From CAIOYC01 sp965277345 (lineage in GTDB: Bacteria; Pseudomonadota; Alphaproteobacteria; Caulobacterales; Caulobacteraceae), in the NCBI GenBank assembly GCA_965277345.1, contig CBDICI010000003.1, positions 558,001 through 622,000 of the forward strand: 64,000 nucleotides of DNA, written 5' to 3'. A program made the position numbers and the translations under genes. Below, one piece after another: positions 43,195 to 51,362 of the stretch (position 1 is the stretch's first letter; every line of letters begins with the position of its first letter). The notes beneath the pieces were generated by a model. The model was not told the DNA's origin, made no database searches, and worked only from the letters and a program-made list of their open reading frames with translations.

Positions 43195-44948
43195 CAGGCG
43201 GCTTTCGAACGTCGATCGTCCAGGAAGAGGTCGTGGGCGGCGCTCGCCATCGACCGCAGGCGGCCAAGGGCTGAGACGCGCGCGCCAGGCGCGGGCTTGG
43301 CGCCGGGCTTTTCGTCCTGCGCCGGATCCTCGGCCCCCTCTTCCGGCGGCGCGGCCGGCGCCTTCTTGGCGTTGTTCCGCGCGTCCTGCACCGCTTGGGC
43401 GATCGCGTCTTGCGACGTCTCCAGACCCAGCGAGCGGCGGAAATCGTCTTCGCGGGCGATCTGCAGCAGCACGTCGCGCCAATCCTTGCCCTGCTTGGCG
43501 CAGATATCCTCGAGCGTCGCGGTCTGGGCCTCCATGGCGGCGGCGTCGCCAAGCACTTCCTTGACCGGATCGACCTGGCCCTGACCCGGCCCGATCCACA
43601 GCGCATTGGCGTAGGCGTCCGGCGCTTCCTCGAAGGCCGGGGCGCCGGGCGGCGCCTTCACATAGCCCTGGTCGAAGGCTTCCTCGAGGAAGGCCACGAA
43701 GAACGGACGCACCACTTCGCTCTCGGCCAGGGCGAAGATCACGTCAGCGTCGCGCTGGGCCGACAGCCAGCCGAACCGCAGGCTCACATAGTTGACCTGG
43801 CTGAGGTCGCCGGTGATTTCCTCATAGGTGACACCCAGCGTCGCCGCGATCGGGCGCACGACGGTGCGCACGAAGCTCTCGATGGAGGCGGTCTCGCGGC
43901 CGGCCGTCGCCATCTTGATCTCGTCACCGAAGGGCAGCACCACAGCGCGGGCGTCGCCGCCGAGGCCGACCGAATGATCGCCGTAGAACTTATCGCGCGC
44001 CCGGTCGAAGGCGATCATGTCGTCGGCGGAGAAGTTCTCCGACACAGCGTCCGGCCCGGCGCTTGACTGCACGAAGGCGGCGAACAGGGCGTTGATGGTG
44101 GCGTTCTGCAGCGTCGCATCGGTGAAGCGCGACAGCGCCCGGAACGACTTCAGCGCCGACACGAAGCGGGAAATGCCGCGCGTCTGCCCGGCCCGGCTGG
44201 GCTCGTAGCCGTGCAGCACCTGCGGGCGGCCCCAGGGCGTGTAGCGATCCCAACCCTGCCAGATGTAGGACCCCACCGCGAAGAAGTCGTTGGGGTGCTG
44301 TTCGCGCAGCCAGTAGCGGATCGGGATGCCCTGGGCGTGCTCCACACCGCCGCGGAACACGGCGTCGTTAAGCCGGCTGTAGGGGTTGGACAACCGATCG
44401 GGATCGACGACGCGGAGACGGGTCTTGTAACGCGTGGGTTCGTCGTCGGCCCACTCCACCAGGCCCAGCATCTCGCCATCGGTCATGAAGTGCGAGATCA
44501 GCAGCCGCAGCAGGCCGCCGAAATCCTGCTTGCGCTGACCGTCGATCTGGAAGCTGTGCCCGTAGGCGTAGAGCTTCCATTCGGTCTCGATCTGCTCGCC
44601 CAATTCCGCCGCCTGCTCGGGCGTGATGCCCAAGGTCTTGGCGACCGGGCGCGACGACATGCGCCAGCCCTTGCCGACGACGGTGTTCTTCTTGCGCTGC
44701 ACCGCCGTATTGGCGATGGGGTCGTTGCGGATCTGGTCGCGGCCGCGCGCCGTGGCGAAGTCGCGGACCGGCAGCCATTCCTTATCGGGCGAGGTGATCC
44801 AGCTCGACCAGTTCGACCACCAGGCGCCGCGCAGGCTGGCGCCCTCGAACGACCCACCCCCGCCAATATCCACCTCCGCCGACGCTCTGGCGCGGGCGAT
44901 GGTGCTGGCGGGGATGGGCTGGCCGCGATGATCGAGAAGATCGGTCAT
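43194..44948 (-). CDS. Phage portal protein (lambda type)
   Basis: 584 aa. Lambda portal features: RARASAEVDIGGGGSFEGAS, WSSWITSPDKEWLPVRDFA, ARGRDQIRNDPIANTAVQRK, QIDGQRKQDFGG, and the C-terminal RFGWLSAQRDADVIFAL. Forms the dodecameric portal ring for DNA entry. Upstream of the protease as in lambda B-C order. Confidence 0.92.
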   Translation of the reverse strand: MTDLLDHRGQPIPASTIARARASAEVDIGGGGSFEGASLRGAWWSNWSSWITSPDKEWLPVRDFATARGRDQIRNDPIANTAVQRKKNTVVGKGWRMSSRPVAKTLGITPEQAAELGEQIETEWKLYAYGHSFQIDGQRKQDFGGLLRLLISHFMTDGEMLGLVEWADDEPTRYKTRLRVVDPDRLSNPYSRLNDAVFRGGVEHAQGIPIRYWLREQHPNDFFAVGSYIWQGWDRYTPWGRPQVLHGYEPSRAGQTRGISRFVSALKSFRALSRFTDATLQNATINALFAAFVQSSAGPDAVSENFSADDMIAFDRARDKFYGDHSVGLGGDARAVVLPFGDEIKMATAGRETASIESFVRTVVRPIAATLGVTYEEITGDLSQVNYVSLRFGWLSAQRDADVIFALAESEVVRPFFVAFLEEAFDQGYVKAPPGAPAFEEAPDAYANALWIGPGQGQVDPVKEVLGDAAAMEAQTATLEDICAKQGKDWRDVLLQIAREDDFRRSLGLETSQDAIAQAVQDARNNAKKAPAAPPEEGAEDPAQDEKPGAKPAPGARVSALGRLRSMASAAHDLFLDDRRSKAA

Positions 44949-44983
44949 GGACGCTGCTCGCGAACGAAGGGCTTAGGCGAGAG

Positions 44984-45550
44984 CTAGACCGCCGACGCGG
45001 CCGCCTTGGGCAGGGCGGCGAGCTTGGCGTCGAACGCCGCCGCCTGCGCGGTCAGGGCCTCGGCCAGCTTAGCCCCGAACGCGGACGCCTGGGCCGCCAG
45101 CGCGTCTTCGATAGACTTGCCGCCGGCTTCGAAGGTGGACTTGACGCCATTTTCGATATCGACGCGCGCGGCGGCGATCTTCTCATCGACCAGCTTGGCG
45201 AAATCGCTGTCGTCGATGCTGAAGGGCTCCAAGGTCGCGGCTTCGCCTTCGATGACCGAACCGGCGAAGTAGCGGTCGATGGCTTCGGCGTCCGCCTTGA
45301 CCTTTTCCCAAACCGCGCCGGCCAGCGGATAATTGCCGCCCTTCAGCACGGAAACCAGGCCGGTTGCGAACGACCCCATCGGGTGCTGGGCGGGGACGTC
45401 CGCAACGGGCTGCTTGGCGGGGATGTCCGCAACGTCGGCTTCGGCCGCGATGGGCGTGCCGCCCGTTCCGGCGCTCGCCGCTGCATTCTGGGTCTGTTGA
45501 TCGAGCAGGGGCGCGGCGGCGCCTGCCGCGGGGGTTTCGGCCTTAGGCAT
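44984..45550 (-). CDS. Hypothetical phage protein (scaffold-like, acidic/Ala-rich)
   Basis: 188 aa from ATG 45550 with GGAG 8 nt upstream. Contains PVADVPAQHPMGSFATGLVS, then WEKVKADAEAIDRYFAGSVI and a coiled coil of repeated Ala-Ala-Phe units (AAQASAFGAKLAEALTAQA). Between gpW and portal; lambda has nothing equivalent here. Function unknown. Confidence 0.65.
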   Translation of the reverse strand: MPKAETPAAGAAAPLLDQQTQNAAASAGTGGTPIAAEADVADIPAKQPVADVPAQHPMGSFATGLVSVLKGGNYPLAGAVWEKVKADAEAIDRYFAGSVIEGEAATLEPFSIDDSDFAKLVDEKIAAARVDIENGVKSTFEAGGKSIEDALAAQASAFGAKLAEALTAQAAAFDAKLAALPKAAASAV

Positions 45551-45567
45551 GGGGAGTTCTCCTGGTG

Positions 45568-45789
45568 TTAGAGTCGGAAGCGGATGGAGCCGCGCTGGCG
45601 GCCGCACGACGCGGCGCCGATCGCGTTCAGGCTGTCGATCTGCCGCTTCAGCTCGGCGACATCGCCCTTTCCGAACAGCGTCCGGCGGCCGTTGTAGTCG
45701 ACCTCAGCGATGTTCTGACCCGAGATCAGCGCGTCGTAGGCGCCCTGGAGCTTGGCGAGGCGCAGGGCCTGATCGACGGTCAAGGCCAT
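45568..45789 (-). CDS. Head-tail connector gpW
   Basis: 73 aa: MALTVDQALRLAKLQGAYDA and NGRRTLFGKGDVAELKRQID, the compact gpW fold. Located directly after terminase large (1 bp gap) as in lambda A-W-B. Fills the gap between portal and tail. Confidence 0.88.
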   Translation of the reverse strand: MALTVDQALRLAKLQGAYDALISGQNIAEVDYNGRRTLFGKGDVAELKRQIDSLNAIGAASCGRQRGSIRFRL

Positions 45790-45790
45790 C

Positions 45791-47848
45791 TTAGAGCCCC
45801 TTTCTCTGGCCGAAGAAGTCACGGCCGCCGACCTGGCCCGGATTGAGCGCTGTCTCGGCGTGGGGCGTCGGCTCCGGCGCCGCGATCGGCGGGCTGTCGA
45901 ACAAGGTGGGCGCGCTCTCGCCCGGCAGGCGCGCACGGGCGGCGAACTCCGTTTCCCAGCGGGCGGGGTCCCAGGTCTGGAGACGCTTCTGGTACGCCAG
46001 GCCCCAGCCATAGACGGCCAGGTCGAGCTGTTCGTTCGCCCGGCCCTCGACCCGCTCCCAGACACCGCGCTCGCCCGGCCGCGCATCGACCGCGCGGCGG
46101 AACACTTCGGCGGTGAGCTGGCGGAAGTCCTCCGGCGTCGTGTCATCCTCGAACAGGATGGAGCCGGGCTCGATCACGCCGGTTTCGGCGCTCCTGACCA
46201 TGCGCTGCAGGCCATAGGCGATGAACCGCTTGACGATGTAGCCGTCGATGCGCAGCAGCTCCACCGTGATGGTCCGCTGGCGGGTATCCTTGCCCTTGAT
46301 GCGCTTCAGTTCGGTCGGCAGGCCCGAGGTCAGCGGCTTGGACGAACCCTTGATGGCGTAGACGTTGGGCTTGGCGCGGGTGAACTCATAGACCCTGGGC
46401 GTCACGCCCTCCTGGCCGCCGGAGTCCACGCCGAACACGTCGAAGCCGAGCGGGCGGACATGCGGCCCTTCGTATCGGCGCGCCACCACCTTGGCCAACT
46501 CGCTCCAGGCCTGCACCTCCAACGGATCGTGCTCGATCACGCCGCGGTCGATCCGCGCCATGAAGCTCGGGCCGTGGGCGAAGGCCGCCCACTCGATCCG
46601 GTCCCCCTGGATGTCGGCTTGGCCGCTCAGCCAGCAGGTGCCCGGCGGGATCTGTCCGCGCTTGACGTGGATGACCTCGTTGGCGGCGACCAGGATGTGC
46701 TCGTCCGGCGCCTTGACCGAGGAGGTGGTCTCCAGCCCGAGTTTCTGCTGGCGGAACGCGGCTTCCTCGGCCGGCTTGCCCTTGGCCAGCCGCCAGTCCT
46801 GGCCGATGCCCGCCCAGGTCTTTAGCGGCGAGACGATCTGCCAGAAGCGGTAGGACGGCTCGCGGCCTTCAACATCCCGAGCGCGCCACCGGGCGATATC
46901 CGCCTTGGCGACGAAGCGTTCGGGCGCGGGATTTTCGGGGTCCTTCGACCGGAACGTCGGCAGGTAGACGCCAGCCTTCACCATCGAACGCTTGGAGCGC
47001 TCCTCGATGATGGCGCCGCAGCAAGGCGCGATCACGTAGGGCGTCCCGCCGTCCTCGGCCGACTTCTTGAAGTCCTCCCATTCCCAAGTGTGCGCCTGGT
47101 CGCACTGCGGACAGGGCATGTACCAGAGCCGTTGGTCGCCCGCGTCGTAGTCGGCGGAGACGGGGCAGTGACCCTCCTCCCCCGGCGTTGATTCGTGTAG
47201 CTCCTTGGTGCCGCGAACCTCCCAGCCATCCATGCGGACGCGGGCCTGGGAGACGGGCGAGCCCCGGCCGCCGATGTCGGACAGGAAGTTTGGGGTTTCG
47301 GTCAGCCAAAGGGCGCCGAAGCTCTCCGACTGCAGGTCGTTGACCGACCCGGCCGAAAAGATGGTGAGCGATCCGCCCGGATAGTTCTTCTGCCGGGTGG
47401 TGGAAGATCGTTCGTCCCGCGAACTCGGCGGCACGATGCGTTCGCGCAGCACCGGCGTGGCGTCGATCACCGGTTGGATCTTCTTGGAGTTGAAGGCCTG
47501 GGCCTTGGGGCCGGATGGCACGCCCAGACCCATCGGACGCGGCGCGACAACCACCGTGTGGGAAAACCACACGACCCCGATGTTGGACTTGCCGGTCTGG
47601 CCCGCCGCCTTGACCGTGACCCGCCCGCATGGATCGTCGAAGCTCAGCCGGTTAAGCGGCTCGAGACAGTATTCGAACCCATCCCAGCTCAGCGGGCCCG
47701 GCTTGGGCGTGTTGGCCTCCGGCGGGATGACCACCAGGCCCTCGGACCACTCGGCGATGGTCTGTTCCGGCGGCGGGGCCACCGCCTGGGCGAGAACGAC
47801 CAGCAGCGCGGCGCCCACAGCGCCGATTTCGGTAAGCCAGTCGTCCAC
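45791..47848 (-). CDS. Terminase large subunit (GpA family)
   Basis: 685 aa from GTG 47848, sharing one base with the small-subunit stop. ATPase Walker A GQTGKS at about residues 83-88, the Cys-rich segment PCPQCDQAHTWEWEDF with CCGAIIEE (zinc-like site of GpA proteins), and a C-terminal nuclease region (GFDVFGVDSGGQEG, AYGWGLAYQKRLQTWDPARW). Packages DNA into the prohead using ATP. Confidence 0.93.
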   Translation of the reverse strand: MDDWLTEIGAVGAALLVVLAQAVAPPPEQTIAEWSEGLVVIPPEANTPKPGPLSWDGFEYCLEPLNRLSFDDPCGRVTVKAAGQTGKSNIGVVWFSHTVVVAPRPMGLGVPSGPKAQAFNSKKIQPVIDATPVLRERIVPPSSRDERSSTTRQKNYPGGSLTIFSAGSVNDLQSESFGALWLTETPNFLSDIGGRGSPVSQARVRMDGWEVRGTKELHESTPGEEGHCPVSADYDAGDQRLWYMPCPQCDQAHTWEWEDFKKSAEDGGTPYVIAPCCGAIIEERSKRSMVKAGVYLPTFRSKDPENPAPERFVAKADIARWRARDVEGREPSYRFWQIVSPLKTWAGIGQDWRLAKGKPAEEAAFRQQKLGLETTSSVKAPDEHILVAANEVIHVKRGQIPPGTCWLSGQADIQGDRIEWAAFAHGPSFMARIDRGVIEHDPLEVQAWSELAKVVARRYEGPHVRPLGFDVFGVDSGGQEGVTPRVYEFTRAKPNVYAIKGSSKPLTSGLPTELKRIKGKDTRQRTITVELLRIDGYIVKRFIAYGLQRMVRSAETGVIEPGSILFEDDTTPEDFRQLTAEVFRRAVDARPGERGVWERVEGRANEQLDLAVYGWGLAYQKRLQTWDPARWETEFAARARLPGESAPTLFDSPPIAAPEPTPHAETALNPGQVGGRDFFGQRKGL

Positions 47849-48474
47849 TACTGCGCCGCCATCGCCTGCGGATTGGCGGACGCCGCGACGTCCATGAGCG
47901 AAGACGCGAAAGCGCTCTGGACAGCGCGTTCATAGGCCTTCATGGCCAGATCGGCCTCGCGGGGCGCCAGCGGCGAGCCCAGGGCGTCGATCAAGCTCGT
48001 GCGTCGCTCCTCCAAGGCCGAGCGCAGCGCCACGCCGGCGGCGCGGAAGGCTGAGACGGCGACTTCCCTGCGGATCGAGCGTCCCTCGGCCTCGGCGGCG
48101 AGCACCGCGGCGCGGCGCGCCTCAGACTCCGCCCGTTCGGTATCGGCCTTGGCCTTCCGACCGGCCAAAGGGTCCAGGTACGGTTCGGTGGCGATGGGCG
48201 TTGCCGCGGCGGCTTGCGGCGGACCGATGGGCGGCGGCGCGAAGGCCAGCAGGTCGGCCGGCTGGCTGGACGGTCCCCTGCCCCGCCGCGTCTGGCGCGA
48301 CAACCGCAGCGCCGCGAACTCCACCAGCACCGGCTTGCCCGGCCCTTCGGATCGGCGCGGCACCTCGGGGTGCGTGTCCAGGTACTGGCTGAGGCCGGGG
48401 CGGCTCAACCTGTCGCCGCTATCACTCAGCGCCTTGGCGGCATCGGCCAGGGAAAGCCATCCGACTTCAGCCAT
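47848..48474 (-). CDS. Terminase small subunit-like protein
   Basis: 208 aa from ATG 48474 with GGAGG about 8 nt upstream. N-terminal helix-turn-helix (WLSLADAAKALSDSGDRLSR, GLSQYLDTHPEVPRR), then a coiled helical part (ADTERAESEARRAAVLAAEA), as in Nu1-type small terminases that bind the packaging site. The packaging site is expected nearby upstream. Confidence 0.85.
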   Translation of the reverse strand: MAEVGWLSLADAAKALSDSGDRLSRPGLSQYLDTHPEVPRRSEGPGKPVLVEFAALRLSRQTRRGRGPSSQPADLLAFAPPPIGPPQAAAATPIATEPYLDPLAGRKAKADTERAESEARRAAVLAAEAEGRSIRREVAVSAFRAAGVALRSALEERRTSLIDALGSPLAPREADLAMKAYERAVQSAFASSLMDVAASANPQAMAAQ

Positions 48475-48489
48475 GGGAGTAACCTCCCC

Positions 48490-48618
48490 CCGTAACCCCA
48501 GCCCGTAAGGCCGTAAGTCCAGGCCGTAAGCCCGTAAGGTTTTTCTCAAACGAGTTACTGGTGGACACCCGCGGCTCTGCCCGACCGTATAGCTCGCGGG
48601 GTCGGGGAAGGACCCGCG
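48490..48618. promoter_or_regulatory. CCGTAA repeat array and GC-rich inverted repeat (candidate cos/packaging region)
   Basis: Five CCGTAA copies lie at 48490, 48503, 48511, 48524 and 48532 upstream of the small terminase gene, ending in a T-run. A near-palindrome CGCGGG-GTC...GACCCGCG (48595-48618) follows. The gap 48475-48752 has no gene. Position is where lambda-like phages place cos and cosB. Inference. Confidence 0.35.
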
Positions 48619-48752
48619 GAAAGGTCAGACCCCTTGCCCTGTAGGGGCTGGGGTCGGCTCGCGATGTGGGGGGGTTGGATAGCGTCCGCAGGCGGCGGCA
48701 TTTTGTGCCGCAACCTGCTGGCGCACGTTACGCAGCGATTCGGGTTACGGCG

Positions 48753-49328
48753 TCAAGCGCCTGGTTTTGCAGGTGCGGCGTGATCCACGGGCATGTGGAC
48801 CGTGCGCTCGCTGCCCAACATCGACATCATCACCGTGATCCGATTGGCGTCGCCATGCTGGAAAATGGCGTCGAAGCCGCTCATGGGACCTTTGGTGATC
48901 TTCACCGACATGCCCGGCTTAAACGGTGAAGCCTTTGACGCCTTTGGCGCACCCTTCAACAAGATCAAACCATCGATCTCTTCAGCACGGATGCGCCTGA
49001 CGGCGCCTCGCTCGATGGGAACCGGTAGCGGACGTCCGACCGATCGCGTGCGTGTGATCACCGACGCGACACCATGCATGGTGAACACACGCCACCACGT
49101 CTCGTCTTCAAGGTCCAAGCGTACGAACAGATAGCGCGGGAACAGTGGCGCCGCGTGTGTCTCAGCTTTCTTCTCGATCGCACGCATCGGCAGGTAGGCG
49201 TCGAATCCGCCGCCGGTCAGCGACGCCAGCGCAAGCTTCTCGCGGTTAGGCTCGGCATTGACCACATACCAGCGTGCTGCATCCTTCGACAAATCGCAGT
49301 AGTCTTCGACTTTCAGCAGCTTGCCCAT
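48753..49328 (-). CDS. NusG/RfaH-like transcription antitermination factor
   Basis: 191 aa from ATG 49328 (GTG 49346 is an alternative). NusG N-terminal domain about 18-115: ARWYVVNAEPNREKLALASL, AYLPMRAIEKK, PLFPRYLFVRLDL. KOW domain about 137-180: FKPGMSVKITKGPMSGFDAI. It lies just before the terminase genes in a continuous minus-strand run, so it may allow polymerase to read the late operon. Base composition is less GC-rich than flanking genes. Confidence 0.88.
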   Translation of the reverse strand: MGKLLKVEDYCDLSKDAARWYVVNAEPNREKLALASLTGGGFDAYLPMRAIEKKAETHAAPLFPRYLFVRLDLEDETWWRVFTMHGVASVITRTRSVGRPLPVPIERGAVRRIRAEEIDGLILLKGAPKASKASPFKPGMSVKITKGPMSGFDAIFQHGDANRITVMMSMLGSERTVHMPVDHAAPAKPGA

Positions 49329-49332
49329 CGCC

Positions 49333-50511
49333 TTACGCCACTTCACCGGTTGAGATCAGTTGATATTCGCGCCGTCCGACCAGGCGCGGTTTGGGTTCGG
49401 GGAGCCGCCATTCGCGGTCCACGAAGGCCATGACCTGGTTGCGCTGAATCCAGTCGCGGGCGGTTTCGGTCGCCGCGATCAGCAGCAGCTCGGCGCCGCA
49501 GAACTCGACGCGCACGCCGGCAAGCCAGCTGGCGAACAGATCGTCGCCGAACTTGGCGCGAAGATCCTCCGCGAGGGTGCGCCAATGCGCCTGCTGCTCG
49601 CTCAGCGGACCGGCCGGTTCGAGCCTGCGGACCGGCGCGGATGACGGCGCGCCGCCGAATTGCTCCCAGCGGCCACGGCTGAGGAAGTTGTGCATCGCCA
49701 ACGGCCGGCCGGATGCGCCCCACGCCTTGTCGTCGGCGGCATAGGCCCGGCAGGCGGAGATCAGCCGTTCGGCGGAGGCCCCCTTGGCGCGCTCCGCCGC
49801 AAACGCCGTTTGCGCTTCGCGATGGCTCGAGGCGCGACGCCCGGCGTCGGGATACGCCGACCATGCGGCTTCGAAAGCTTCGTCCCGATCCTCGATCGAA
49901 CGCGCGCTCGCGCTCTCGCGCTTGCCCTCGGGCGCGCTGTCTATGTGAGGGTTATTTGATGTATCAGCCTTATAGGGGGGTCTGGGGGGTTCCGCCAAAT
50001 TGGCGGGTGGTCGTGCAGTTTTTGGCGGGTGGTCGTGTCGTTTTTGGCGGGTGGTCGCTGGTTGTCCACACGCCAGATTGGCGGGTGATCGGCGCTGACC
50101 ACTCGCCAGATTGGCGGGTGATCGCGCGGCCTCTGCGGCGCGTTCGACGAACAGACCACCCGCCAATCTGGCGTCTAGTCGTGAGCGAAGTTCGGTCCGA
50201 TCCTCATCGGACAGAAGGCCGTAATCGGGCCTCTCGCGGTGCACGACATAGATGAAGCGCGACTCCTTTCGCTCGCGCGCGGGCCGTTCGATCTTGGAGA
50301 TCCAGCAGTCGCCGATCAGCCAAGCGATGTGCCGTTCGACCGTGCGCGTCTTCTGCGAGGTGTAGCGGCCGAGCCATTCCACCGAGGGAAAGCAGGTCCA
50401 GTCCTCGCCATCGTGCGCAGTGGCGCGGTCACACAACCCGAGCAGCACATACTTCGCGCCCGAGCTTTCGAAGCCGAGCAGCGACATCCAGTTCATGGCG
50501 TCGATACTCAT
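49333..50511 (-). CDS. Phage replication initiator with embedded iterons
   Basis: 392 aa from ATG 50511, overlapping the Dam stop by 4 nt. N-terminal winged-helix domain (MSIDAMNWMSLLGFESSGAK, FPSVEWLGRYTSQKTRTVER). A repetitive, Pro/Arg linker about 115-170 (SPANLASGQ, SPANLACGQ, RPPANLAEPP) encodes the iteron repeats. C-terminal domain about 305-365 resembles DnaA domain I (FGDDLFASWLAGVRVEFCGA...DWIQRNQ). Gene arrangement like lambda O. Stop is just 5 bp before the NusG-like start. Confidence 0.85.
   Translation of the reverse strand: MSIDAMNWMSLLGFESSGAKYVLLGLCDRATAHDGEDWTCFPSVEWLGRYTSQKTRTVERHIAWLIGDCWISKIERPARERKESRFIYVVHRERPDYGLLSDEDRTELRSRLDARLAGGLFVERAAEAARSPANLASGQRRSPANLACGQPATTRQKRHDHPPKTARPPANLAEPPRPPYKADTSNNPHIDSAPEGKRESASARSIEDRDEAFEAAWSAYPDAGRRASSHREAQTAFAAERAKGASAERLISACRAYAADDKAWGASGRPLAMHNFLSRGRWEQFGGAPSSAPVRRLEPAGPLSEQQAHWRTLAEDLRAKFGDDLFASWLAGVRVEFCGAELLLIAATETARDWIQRNQVMAFVDREWRLPEPKPRLVGRREYQLISTGEVA
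49799..49813. other. Palindrome GCAAACGNCGTTTGC, copy 3
   Basis: 15-bp palindrome GCAAACG-C-CGTTTGC within the replication initiator gene (codons around QTAFAAE). One of four exact copies in the prophage. Confidence 0.75.
49993..50173. repeat. Iteron-like array, candidate phage replication origin
   Basis: Five direct copies of TTGGCGGGTGRTCG start at 50000, 50022, 50044, 50078 and 50111, with one inverted copy ending at 50167. Four palindromes CGCCA-N3-TGGCG lie at 49993, 50071, 50104 and 50161. All sit in the replication initiator gene, as lambda ori sits in O. Confidence 0.75.
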
Positions 50512-51362
50512 GCGGCTACTCCACTCAACGCTTCTTTCAGCCCCGCGCTCGCGGCGGGGTTCAGCCAAAGCACCTCCGTGCGCGAGCGCGCTCCGTCCGC
50601 GTGCGCCGGCCGTTCGACCCTTTTCCAACCCGTCAACGCGTGCTCGTAAAGCGGGTGTGGATACCCCGAGAGGATCACCGCGCCGGCGACGGTCTCAAGC
50701 GCGGCCAGCAGGTCCGCATGGTCGGCGTCGGTCAATTCATGCCGATAGCAGCAATGCAAATCCGTGCCGTGGCGGCGGCCGGAGCGCGTCGAATGGAGGT
50801 AGGGTGGGTCGACGTAGAACAGCGTGTCGGGACCGTCGAACCGCGCGATGAGCGATTGCGCGGGGCGGTTTTCGATCACCACGCCCATCAGCCGCTCCGT
50901 GATCGCGCTCATATGCGGCGGCAGGTTGGCCCAGTCGTGCGCCGGCGTTGTGCCCGAGCGGTTGGAATTGGCGCGAAAACCGGTCCGTTGGCCGGGATGC
51001 GTGCCATTCGAGCCGTGACCCATATAGCTGCGGACCAAAAGCCGCCGCGCCGCCTCCACCGGATCGTCCGATGGGACATAGGCGCCGTTGAACTCCGACC
51101 GCGCGAACGGCGTCATTCTGACCGCATCGACCAGCCGGCGCGCCATATTCGGGTCGCGCAGCACTTCGAAGAAGCTGACAACAGATCCGTCCAGATCGTT
51201 GTAAATTTCGGCGTAGGCGCGCGGCTTGCGCAGCAACACGGAGGCTGCGCCGCCGAAAGGCTCCACGTAGACGCGGTGCGGCGGAAAATGGCCGATGATC
51301 CACGGGGCGAGCCGCCATTTGCCGCCGAGGTAGCGCAGCGCTGGGCGTTGAGGAGCGCTCAC
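50508..51362 (-). CDS. D12-class N6-adenine DNA methyltransferase, second
   Basis: 284 aa from GTG 51362, overlapping the SNF2 stop by 4 nt. LRYLGGKWRLAPWIIGHFPP, YVEPFGGAASVLLRKPRA (SAM site), ESPD-type SYMGHGSNGTHPGQRTGF and catalytic DPPYLHSTRSG. Sequence unlike the first Dam (19358), so a different target is likely. In the early operon. Confidence 0.9.
   Translation of the reverse strand: MSAPQRPALRYLGGKWRLAPWIIGHFPPHRVYVEPFGGAASVLLRKPRAYAEIYNDLDGSVVSFFEVLRDPNMARRLVDAVRMTPFARSEFNGAYVPSDDPVEAARRLLVRSYMGHGSNGTHPGQRTGFRANSNRSGTTPAHDWANLPPHMSAITERLMGVVIENRPAQSLIARFDGPDTLFYVDPPYLHSTRSGRRHGTDLHCCYRHELTDADHADLLAALETVAGAVILSGYPHPLYEHALTGWKRVERPAHADGARSRTEVLWLNPAASAGLKEALSGVAA

Noticed and set aside
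49993..50173. CRISPR-like repeat array
   Set aside because: Repeat spacing is only 8-20 bp and irregular, lies in a coding gene, and no cas gene is present.
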